NCBI GenBank assembly: GCA_026225095.1
Contig: JAMFSC010000035.1
Span: 1 to 35,966, forward strand
Direction of reading: 5' to 3'
Length of the DNA stretch: 35,966 nt
Source of the DNA: a bacterium
GTDB lineage: Bacteria > Acidobacteriota > Terriglobia > Terriglobales > Acidobacteriaceae
Shown: positions 29,840 to 35,966 of the stretch, piece after piece
Layout of the letters: each line of letters begins with the position of its first letter
Position numbering within the stretch: position 1 is the stretch's first letter
Notes under the pieces: model-generated
The model's input: the letters and a program-made list of their open reading frames with translations, nothing else
Database searches by the model: none
What the model was told of the DNA's origin: nothing
Made by a program: the position numbers and the translations under genes

Positions 29840-30922
29840 ATGACAAAAACGCCTCCCGCGGAATTAGCCCTCATCGAACAGATTCGCCAAGCCTTCCCCA
29901 CCCCCCGCCGCGCCACCCTCGCTCTCGGAATCGGCGACGACTGTGCCATCCTCCGCCCGCCCCCCGCCCACGACCTCCTCGTCACCACCGACTTCACGCT
30001 CGAGTCCCGCCACTTCCGTCGCGACACCCACCCCGCCCACGCCGTAGGCTACCGCTGCCTCGCCCGCGGTCTCTCCGACCTGGCCGCCATGGGAGCCACC
30101 CCGCTCGCCGCCTTCCTCTCCCTCGCCCTCCCTCACGATCTTCCGCAAACCCCCTCTGGCCGCCGCTGGATCGCCCATTTCCTCTCCGGTCTGGCCACCC
30201 TCGCCACCGCCACCGACACCCCCCTGGCCGGAGGAGACACCGCCCAATCCCCCACCGACACCATCCTCGCCGACATCGTCCTCACCGGCTCGGCCCCCAC
30301 CGGGACCGCTCTCCGCCGCTCGGGAGCCAGACCAGGCGATCATCTCTATGTCACCGGTTCCCTTGGAGGCGCCGCTGCGGAACTTCGCATCGTCCTGGCC
30401 GCGGCAAACCCATCCGCCAAAACTCCCAACCACATCGAGGAGCTCGGTCACCCTCATCTCTACCCCCACCCTCGCCTCCACCAGGGCCAGACCCTCCGTC
30501 GTAGAGCCCTCGCCACCGCCTGTATCGATCTCTCCGACGGCCTCTCCACCGACCTCGCTCATCTCTGCACCGCCTCCCGTGTCCGTGCCGAAATTGACGC
30601 CGCCACCCTTCCCGTCCACCCCCTCGCCACGCACCAGCCAGACGCCTTTACGCTGGCCGTTCACGGCGGCGAAGACTACGAACTCCTCTTCACCGCGCAC
30701 CCCGAAACCCGCATCCCCAGCAAAATCGCAGGAATTCCTCTAACCCGCATCGGAACCATTCTTAAGCGCAACTCCCGCCAGCCGCAGATCACCCTCCTCC
30801 AGCCCAACGGCACCCGCGAGCCCCTCAAACCCGGAGGCTGGCAACACTTCGCGGAACACAAGCAGACCCCCAGCCCGACCAACGGGAGGCCCACGCGAAG
30901 CGTTATAAAGGTCACGAAGTGA
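29840..30922 (+). CDS. thiL: Thiamine-monophosphate kinase
   Basis: This is a 360-residue enzyme of the PurM/ThiL fold that phosphorylates thiamine phosphate to thiamine diphosphate, the last step of cofactor synthesis. Key motifs are GIGDDCAIL, TTDFTLESRHF, the Asp-rich metal segment GGDTAQSP, and GGEDYELLFTA. The ATG at 29840 follows TATCCT by 9 nt without a ribosome-binding site, predicting a leaderless mRNA. The last 16 or so codons (TNGRPTRSVIKVTK at the end) are read from a family A repeat, and the stop codon TGA lies in its GTCACGAAGTGAC hairpin. The C-terminus is therefore an acquired tail; the fold is complete before it, so activity is probably kept. It lies upstream of the Cys/Met PLP enzyme gene. 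Confidence 0.95.
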   Translation: MTKTPPAELALIEQIRQAFPTPRRATLALGIGDDCAILRPPPAHDLLVTTDFTLESRHFRRDTHPAHAVGYRCLARGLSDLAAMGATPLAAFLSLALPHDLPQTPSGRRWIAHFLSGLATLATATDTPLAGGDTAQSPTDTILADIVLTGSAPTGTALRRSGARPGDHLYVTGSLGGAAAELRIVLAAANPSAKTPNHIEELGHPHLYPHPRLHQGQTLRRRALATACIDLSDGLSTDLAHLCTASRVRAEIDAATLPVHPLATHQPDAFTLAVHGGEDYELLFTAHPETRIPSKIAGIPLTRIGTILKRNSRQPQITLLQPNGTREPLKPGGWQHFAEHKQTPSPTNGRPTRSVIKVTK

Positions 30923-30955
30923 CCGGCACCCGCGCAGCGGGCCCATCCGGCGGGA
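30876..30955 (+). repeat. Family A repeat, single copy R6, overlapping the thiL 3' end
   Basis: CGACCAACGGGAGGCCC is followed by GTCACGAAGTGAC (30911-30923) and the second stem CCCGC-gca-GCGGG, then CCATCCGGCGGGA. The thiL TGA stop is bases 30920-30922, inside the hairpin. Confidence 0.88.
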
Positions 30956-30977
30956 CCCAACAATTTACACTCCTCCA

Positions 30978-32099
30978 ATGCGCCCCTCCACCCGCATCAT
31001 CCGCTCGACCCTCGCCCCCGCGCTCCCCGGAACCCCCATCCATTCCGGCCCCGTCTTCGCCGCCGCCTTCCACGCCCCGGGAGACCCCTCCAGCATCCCC
31101 TACACCTACGCCCGTGACCACAACCCCACCTGGACCGGCCTCGAAGACGTCATCGCCCAGATGGAGTCCGGACCCGGCTACCAGGCCCAGGTCCGTGTCT
31201 TCGCCTCCGGAATCGCCGCCTGTTCCGCCGTCTTCGGCTCCGTCCTTCGCCCCGGAGACATCTGCGTCTACCCCACCAACTCCTACTTCACCGCCCGCCA
31301 CCTCATGCAGGAGTACTTCACACAGATGGGCGTCGAACTCCGCATGGCCGCCACCTCCGACCCCTTCCAGGCAGACCTCTATCACGGAGCCAAACTCGTC
31401 TGGCTCGAAACCCCCTCCAACCCAAATCTGGACCTCTGCGACATCGCCGCCCTCTCCGTCGCCGCCCACCACGCCGGAGCCCTCGTCGCTGTCGACAACA
31501 CCACCTGCACCCCACTCGGCCAACTCCCCCTCGCCCTCGGGGCCGACTTCTCCGTCTCCTCCGACACCAAGTCCATGACCGGCCACAGCGATCTCCTCGT
31601 CGGCCATGTCGCCGTCCGCGACCCCAACCTCCTCGCCCGGATCCACTTCTGGCGCGCCCACACCGGAGCCGCCCTCGGGCCGATGGAGGCATGGCTCGCC
31701 CACCGCTCCATCGCAACCCTTCCCCTGCGCCTCGAACGATCCTGCGCCAACGCCCAGGCCATCGCCGAGTTCCTCACCACTCGCCAGGACGTCGAAGACG
31801 TTTGGTATCCCGGACTCCCCACCCATCCCCAGCACCAATTGGCAAAGCGCCAGATGTCCTTCTTTGGTCCGGTCCTCGGATTCACCCTCAAAAGCAAGGA
31901 AGCCGCCGAATCCTTCATGGCCAAAGCCAGCCTTATCACGGATGCCACCAGCTTCGGCTCGGTCAGCACCTCCGCGGAGCGGCGCGCCCGCTGGGGAGGC
32001 GACGCCGTCCCCGATGGCTTTATCCGCCTCAGCGCCGGCTGCGAAGCGATCGAAGACCTACTCGAAGACCTGACCCAGGCCCTTGACAGCAGCCTCTAG
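30978..32099 (+). CDS. Cys/Met metabolism PLP-dependent enzyme (cystathionine lyase/synthase type)
   Basis: This 373-residue fold-type I PLP enzyme belongs to the cystathionine gamma-synthase/beta-lyase family. YTYARDHNPTWTGLE is the familiar Y-x-R near the N-terminus that binds the phosphate of the neighbouring subunit. LETPSNPN and VAVDNTT (Asp173 to the pyridine N) follow, and K198 in SDTKSMTGHSD is the Schiff-base lysine. Members make or break cystathionine or release H2S and methanethiol; the sequence alone does not separate synthase from lyase. TACACT (30966-30971) ends 6 nt before the ATG and no ribosome-binding site is seen, so leaderless initiation is likely. A family B repeat follows the stop codon. 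Confidence 0.9.
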   Translation: MRPSTRIIRSTLAPALPGTPIHSGPVFAAAFHAPGDPSSIPYTYARDHNPTWTGLEDVIAQMESGPGYQAQVRVFASGIAACSAVFGSVLRPGDICVYPTNSYFTARHLMQEYFTQMGVELRMAATSDPFQADLYHGAKLVWLETPSNPNLDLCDIAALSVAAHHAGALVAVDNTTCTPLGQLPLALGADFSVSSDTKSMTGHSDLLVGHVAVRDPNLLARIHFWRAHTGAALGPMEAWLAHRSIATLPLRLERSCANAQAIAEFLTTRQDVEDVWYPGLPTHPQHQLAKRQMSFFGPVLGFTLKSKEAAESFMAKASLITDATSFGSVSTSAERRARWGGDAVPDGFIRLSAGCEAIEDLLEDLTQALDSSL

Positions 32100-32227
32100 G
32101 TCGTATTGTCTGTTGCTATAAAGTCGGGTGCCCCACCTTCGCGACACGTCTCATCGTCGCTAAGGTCGGCCGGAGCGCCACGGTACCCGACCCAGAACCC
32201 TACACCTTCAGTGAATCTGCTCTAACC
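32100..32227 (+). repeat. Family B palindromic repeat, copy B5
   Basis: Core arms at 32132-32145 and 32156-32169 use the GCGAC/GTCGC inner stem as in B4; one extra mismatch (GGTCGG) weakens the outer part. The 5' arm starts 33 nt after the stop codon. A flank resembling ACCTTCAGTGAATCTGCTCT recurs after B4. Confidence 0.8.
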
Positions 32228-32321
32228 CATTCGGCCCAACCATCGGATACGTCATCCCGCATCCCTCAGGAGCATTTCTCCGGTTGCCGTGGTTTCCGGT
32301 CACGGTAGTGGTGTTTGCCTT

Positions 32322-32359
32322 TCTGTCTGTCATTCCCGCAGGGAATCTGCGTTTGTCTT
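32322..32359. repeat. Family D repeat, copy 1
   Basis: The sequence CTGTCATTCCCGCAGGGAAT and then CTGCGTTTGTCTT contains an ATTCCC/GGGAAT stem. A second copy with ATTCC-gaag-GGAAT lies at 32763-32799, with most flanking bases shared. Confidence 0.65.
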
Positions 32360-32661
32360 CCTCCACCCCTTCACCAAATCCGCTCTAAGAGCCTCGGCCC
32401 CGGATCCGGGTGCCGGACTGCGAACCGGCTCAGGGGTTCCCCAACGGACTTCATCCGCGCGATAAACGCACCACAACAGACCACTTTTGAATCAGCGCCC
32501 GCTGTCCAGTTTTTCCATGCAACCGCCCACATTCGACGCACAAAAAACTTCTGGTGAAACATTGGGAAATTTCGGTCGTTGCCCGCTAACCCTTTTAGAA
32601 CACCATGGATGCAGGAAACTCGCAAAAGCCGGCGATTTCATACCACTTTGTCGGAAGATTA

Positions 32662-32680
32662 AGACCAAGTGGTCTGACCA
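32662..32680. promoter_or_regulatory. Overlapping palindromes resembling a GntR/FadR-type operator
   Basis: AGACCA-ag-TGGTCT (32662-32675) overlaps TGGTC-t-GACCA (32670-32680). The latter matches the TGGTCnGACCA core known for FadR-subfamily GntR regulators. GATAAT at 32689-32694 follows within promoter distance. No obvious target gene lies directly downstream. Confidence 0.4.
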
Positions 32681-32762
32681 CGCGGATGGATAATAGGAAG
32701 GCGAACAGGAGAACGGCTCTGACTTTCAATCACGCTGCCTTCACTTGTCGTTGTCTTCGCTT

Positions 32763-32799
32763 CTTGTCTGCCATTCCGAAGGGAATCCGCGTTTGTCTC
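32763..32799. repeat. Family D repeat, copy 2
   Basis: It shares TTGTCTGCCATTCC and GGGAATCCGCGTTTGTCT with copy 1 at 32322-32359, allowing for a few changes, and forms an ATTCC-gaag-GGAAT hairpin (32773-32786). Confidence 0.65.
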
Positions 32800-32909
32800 T
32801 CATCTTCGTCCGAAAGCACGCAACTTCGACCTGCAAAGATCATCCGCGAGAAGAAGTTCAGCTCCATGACCTTGCCATCACCCATGTTCACAGAGAACAA
32901 TCCAGGAGA

Positions 32910-33401
32910 ATGATCACTCTCTCAATACCGTTCCTCCTCTTCCTCCTCTGCATTCCTTTCGCCCACTCCCAGGCTCCGGCGAACGCCACGGGAATCTGTA
33001 AAGACGGAACCTACACCACCTCTCCCACGAAGGACACGGCCTGCAAAGGCCACAAGGGCATCCACACCTGGTCCCCGCCCCCTGGCAGCGTCCCGGCCAT
33101 CCCGACCCCCACGGCCAATCGCACTCTCCAATCCGTTTCCGCCCCAACCCCAGGCCCCGCCCCTGCCTCGATCCCAGCCGCCGCCCCCGTGCAATCCATC
33201 ACCACCCGCCGCGCCTATCTTCTCAACCAGCCCCCCGCCCCAGGAGGAGGACCAAACCTCGTCTGGCTCAACGGCTCGAGCAAGGTCTACCACTGCCCCG
33301 ACTCGGACTTCTACGGCAAAACAAAGTCCGGCTCCTACATGCCCGAATCCGAAGCCCGGGCAAAGGGAGCGCACCCCAACCGCAACAAACCCTGCTCCTG
33401 A
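32910..33401 (+). CDS. Secreted DUF3761-like two-part protein
   Basis: This 163-residue protein has a signal peptide (MITLSIPFLLFLLCIPFAHS). A short Cys-containing module follows (CKDGTYTTSPTKDTACKGHK, ending GIHTW) that resembles DUF3761. Then comes a Pro/Ala/Ser-rich linker, and a C-terminal module VWLNGSSKVYHCPDSDFYG to KPCS that I recall as a common terminal domain in secreted proteins of unknown function. Cys and His placement suggests disulfides or a metal site. The ATG at 32910 has AGGAG only 1 nt upstream, an unusually short spacing, so the true start could lie slightly elsewhere. Export to the envelope is expected; the function is unknown. Confidence 0.75.
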   Translation: MITLSIPFLLFLLCIPFAHSQAPANATGICKDGTYTTSPTKDTACKGHKGIHTWSPPPGSVPAIPTPTANRTLQSVSAPTPGPAPASIPAAAPVQSITTRRAYLLNQPPAPGGGPNLVWLNGSSKVYHCPDSDFYGKTKSGSYMPESEARAKGAHPNRNKPCS

Positions 33402-33432
33402 ACAATCGCGCAGGGACACTCGGGCGAGCTGA

Positions 33433-35058
33433 TCAGGTTCCAGGCTGCCGATACTGAGCCGCCGCCGCGAATACCCGCTCCTCGCCACGCGGATCCCTCT
33501 CCACCCGCACCCGCTCCTCGAAGATCATCGTCTCCCGAGCCGGGGCCAGGTAGGCCGGCCACCGCGGCAGCCCAGCCCCGTTCGGGTCGCCCGTAGCCGC
33601 AAACCGAATCAGCATCGAAGCCATCCGATCCGCCAGGGCCTCAGCCCGCGCCAGGTCCTCCGCAGTCGACCCTACCATCCCCGGTGCCACCCCACAGTTG
33701 TCGAACATAAAAGCAAGGTCGATCGTATGCGGCGACCAATGTCCCGGAAAGGGATCCTTCCAGTCCATCCGGTAGACCCACGTATTGGCCCTCCCCGAAG
33801 CCGCCCTCCGATCCGCCTCCAGCACCTGCCCAGCCCACGCCCTGAAGGCAACCGAAGCCGCCACCACCAACCGCTCCGCAGCCATCTCCGGATAGATCTC
33901 CCGATACCGCCGCACCACCTCTTCCGGCGAGTAAGCCCCAAGATACTGCCCCACACTCTCCTTCAACACCCCCGGAGCCGCAACCCAGGCCTCCTCTCCC
34001 GTCTTCCCCGCCAGCATCCCGGCGGCGGCAATCGAAGTCTCGTCATGCGTATTCCCAAGCATCATCGGAACCCCAGCCGAGATCCCCGGAGCGTCCGGCG
34101 TAAACGGATCCCGCCCCAGCACCCCACCATCCCGAACCGGTAGCCAATACTGGTAGATCCGTGCCGCCTCGAGAATCTTTTCCATCGGAAGCGTCTCCAG
34201 AACCTGCAGATCCGAGGCCGTCCGATACTTTACCCCAAGCTTGTCCAGCACGTCCTTTGCCTCTTCCGTCGCAACCGCCGTCGGCTTCGCCTTCACCTGC
34301 TGCCCACTCATTGTCAGAACCCGGTGAAACAGCCCCTTCGCCGCCGGCATTGCCATCAACGTGGCGCACTTCGCTCCACCGCCGCTCTGCCCGAAGATCA
34401 GCACACGATCCGGATCGCCGCCAAACTCTGCCACATTCGCCTTCACCCACTGGAGCGCCAGCACCAGGTCCAGAATCCCCACATTCCCCGAGTCCCGATA
34501 TGCCTCCCCGCCAATGTCGCCCAGGTAAAGGTGACCAAACGCGTTCAGCCGGTGATTCACCGTCACAACCACCACGTCGCCGCGTTGGCACAGCCGATTC
34601 CCGTCATACAGCACGCAGTTCGCCGTCCCACTGTTGTATGCGCCACCATGGATGTAGAACAGCACAGGCCGTCTCCGCCCATCGCGCAACCCACGCGTCC
34701 ACACGTTCACATGCAGGCAATCCTCACTCTGACCCCCAATATCCGGAGGCAGATGGTACCCAACCGGAGCCTTTCCCGCCCGCTCCACCGCCAGCTGCGG
34801 AGCCCGCGCAGCCCAATCCACGCACTCCTTCACGCCCGTCCAACCCGCCACCGTCCGCGGAGCCTTGAACCGTGTCCTGGCCGTATCCTCCCCATAAGGA
34901 ATCCCGCGGAACACATACACGCCATTCTCGACCGTCCCCTTGACCTTGCCCGCCCGCGTCGCCGCAACCGCCTCAGCCTCGATCCCATACCCAAACGGCC
35001 CAGCAGCCCACGCAACCGCTCCCAAACCCACACCACGCAACACCGTCCGCCGATTCAT
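33433..35058 (-). CDS. Carboxylesterase, type B family, Tat-exported
   Basis: This 541-residue alpha/beta hydrolase is of the COesterase family. A twin-arginine signal (NRRTVLRGVGLGAVAWAAG) opens the protein. The early motif VYVFRGIPYGED, the EDCLHVNVW block, the oxyanion HGGAYNSG and the nucleophile elbow GQSGGGA with Ser225 are typical (GESAG in most members; here GQSGG). A short catalytic His region near the end (HTIDLAFMFDN) fits. Likely substrates are esters or amides met in the envelope or outside the cell. GGAGG stands 5 nt before the ATG at 35058. The frame stays open upstream through the kinase gene on the other strand, which is not coding. It diverges from the histidine kinase. Confidence 0.93.
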   Translation of the reverse strand: MNRRTVLRGVGLGAVAWAAGPFGYGIEAEAVAATRAGKVKGTVENGVYVFRGIPYGEDTARTRFKAPRTVAGWTGVKECVDWAARAPQLAVERAGKAPVGYHLPPDIGGQSEDCLHVNVWTRGLRDGRRRPVLFYIHGGAYNSGTANCVLYDGNRLCQRGDVVVVTVNHRLNAFGHLYLGDIGGEAYRDSGNVGILDLVLALQWVKANVAEFGGDPDRVLIFGQSGGGAKCATLMAMPAAKGLFHRVLTMSGQQVKAKPTAVATEEAKDVLDKLGVKYRTASDLQVLETLPMEKILEAARIYQYWLPVRDGGVLGRDPFTPDAPGISAGVPMMLGNTHDETSIAAAGMLAGKTGEEAWVAAPGVLKESVGQYLGAYSPEEVVRRYREIYPEMAAERLVVAASVAFRAWAGQVLEADRRAASGRANTWVYRMDWKDPFPGHWSPHTIDLAFMFDNCGVAPGMVGSTAEDLARAEALADRMASMLIRFAATGDPNGAGLPRWPAYLAPARETMIFEERVRVERDPRGEERVFAAAAQYRQPGT

Positions 35059-35074
35059 CCCGACCTCCGTCCCT

Positions 35075-35082
35075 GTTATACC
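35075..35082. promoter_or_regulatory. Overlapping divergent -10 elements between the esterase and kinase genes
   Basis: GTTATACC reads TATACC on the plus strand, 12 nt before the kinase ATG, and TATAAC on the minus strand, 16 nt before the esterase ATG. As at 7896-7903, a single symmetric TATA core could serve both genes. No -35 match was recognised. Confidence 0.4.
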
Positions 35083-35094
35083 CTTACCCTCAGC

Positions 35095-35966
35095 ATGAAC
35101 ATCACCCGACGCCGCGGAACCATCGCCACCTTCATCACCCTCGGCGCGCTGCTCACCGGCCTGACCATCACCCTCAACATCACCTGGATCGTCCTCAACG
35201 AGCGCCGCATCGCCTGGATGGTCGTCGGCATCGTCTTCTTCGCCATCCTCGTCGCCGGAGTCGTCCTCAACACTGTCTTCCTCATCCGCGAGGTCCGCCG
35301 CAACGAGCGTCAGGACTCCTTCCTCAACGCCGTCACCCACGAGCTCAAAACCCCCATCGCCTCCATCCGCCTCTACCTCGAGACCCTCCAGCGCCGCACC
35401 ACCATCCCCGAAGCCCAGCGCCAGGAGTTCTACGGCATCATGCGCTCCGACTGCGACCGCCTCCTCGCCACCGTCGAGCAGGTCCTCAAGGCCGGCGAAC
35501 TCGGTCAGCGCCAACGCCAACAGAACCGCGCCATCCTGGAGCTTGAGCCCCTCGTCGCCGAATCCATCGCCATCACCCTCCAGCGCCACCATCTCCCGCC
35601 CGAGGCAATCCAGCTCCTCCCAACCCCGGGAGCTGTCCGCCTCCACATCCAGGGCATCGCCGAGGACCTCCGCACCGCCATCCTTAACCTGCTGGAGAAC
35701 TCCGTAAAATACTCCCCCGAAGGCGTCCACATCACCGTCTCCCTCGCCATCACCCGATACACCTGGGTCTCGCTCCGCATCACCGACACCGGCGTAGGTC
35801 TGGCGCCCAACCAGTTCAAACGCATCTTTGCCCGCTTCTACCGAGTCCCGGGCCGCAACCTGAATAAGATCAAAGGAACGGGCCTCGGTCTCTTCCTCGT
35901 CCGAACCATCGCCAGACAGCACGGCGGACAGGTCACCGCCAGCAGCCCCGGCCCCGGCCTTGGAAC
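35095..35966 (+). CDS. Sensor histidine kinase (partial, cut by the right edge)
   Basis: About 290 residues are visible and the C-terminus is missing. Two membrane helices (about 10-33 and 41-64) are joined by a very short loop (LNERRIAW), so the protein senses little outside and more likely responds within the membrane. The dimerisation domain holds the phospho-acceptor H82 (VTHELKTPIAS). The catalytic domain shows the N box (NLLENSVKYSP), G1 (DTGVGL), F (KRIFARFYR) and G2 (GTGLGLFLV), all intact. No HAMP or PAS domain separates the helices from the H box. No cognate response regulator is visible; it may follow beyond the edge. Confidence 0.93.
   Translation, partial: MNITRRRGTIATFITLGALLTGLTITLNITWIVLNERRIAWMVVGIVFFAILVAGVVLNTVFLIREVRRNERQDSFLNAVTHELKTPIASIRLYLETLQRRTTIPEAQRQEFYGIMRSDCDRLLATVEQVLKAGELGQRQRQQNRAILELEPLVAESIAITLQRHHLPPEAIQLLPTPGAVRLHIQGIAEDLRTAILNLLENSVKYSPEGVHITVSLAITRYTWVSLRITDTGVGLAPNQFKRIFARFYRVPGRNLNKIKGTGLGLFLVRTIARQHGGQVTASSPGPGLG

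Larger units (their letters stand above)
32228..32909. other. 682-nt non-coding stretch with a short dispersed repeat and a palindromic operator-like site
   Basis: No convincing gene is seen; the short open frames have no recognisable features and run through repeated sequence. It holds two copies of the family D repeat (32322-32359 and 32763-32799), a palindrome CCCGGATCCGGG near 32400, and overlapping palindromes at 32662-32680. Base composition from about 32450 to 32720 is less GC-rich than the flanking genes. Confidence 0.6.

Noticed and set aside
32315..32693. Short plus- and minus-strand frames in the intergenic stretch
   Set aside because: They have no recognisable motifs, no ribosome-binding sites at the right spacing, and overlap repeat D and the palindromes.
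35059..35922. Upstream extension of the carboxylesterase frame
   Set aside because: It is the acidic, Gly-rich shadow of the histidine kinase; a Tat signal and a GGAGG site mark the true start at 35058.

Overview
The window looks like a chromosomal segment of an acidobacterium of the Granulicella/Terriglobus/Edaphobacter kind (Acidobacteriota). This is an inference from high GC with strong third-position C/G bias, a VWFA-related protein of the type common in Acidobacteria (23861-24874), a propeller-type sensor, a zinc Cys/His small-protein family known to me mainly from these genomes, and several interspersed palindromic repeat families. No rRNA, tRNA, prophage, transposase or CRISPR array was seen.

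Layout. 1-1919 (-) is the N-terminal part of a propeller two-component sensor. 1995-2411 (+) is a stand-alone B12-binding protein. 2693-7859 (-) holds an SDR oxidoreductase, a hotdog thioesterase and a tightly packed operon (carboxyltransferase, small membrane protein, HMG-CoA lyase, enoyl-CoA hydratase) that reads as the lower leucine/isovalerate pathway. 7913-10106 (+) has a small membrane protein, a structured leader with an intrinsic terminator, a Cys/His protein and nicotinamidase. 10305-11625 is a divergent zinc-ribbon XRE regulator and an HD-domain protein. 11762-16369 (+) is the conserved envelope/isoprenoid block uppS-cdsA-dxr-rseP. 16416-19322 (-) carries a CruF-like carotenoid protein, proline dehydrogenase and a family 2 glycosyltransferase. 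19504-24874 (+) holds sppA, an HU-type DNA-binding protein, an ABC ATPase/permease pair and the VWFA-related protein. 24926-32099 has an acyl-CoA thioesterase (-), a TPR protein, a MoxR/chelatase-like AAA+ ATPase, a SelL-like redox protein, an M23 peptidase (-), thiL and a Cys/Met PLP enzyme. 32910-35966 has a secreted DUF3761-like protein, a Tat-exported carboxylesterase (-) and a sensor histidine kinase that runs off the edge.

Two genome-style signals stand out beyond the genes. First, at least 13 genes that appear to head transcription units have a TANNNT-type -10 hexamer ending only 5-10 nt before the start codon and no ribosome-binding site, which predicts leaderless mRNAs. Genes inside operons instead keep good Shine-Dalgarno sequences. 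Second, two families of structured intergenic repeats recur: family A (six loci, two of them inverted pairs) and family B (five copies, all the same way round and all beginning their hairpin 30-35 nt after a stop codon). Both show compensatory base changes in their stems. One family A copy forms the 3' end of thiL and supplies its stop codon.
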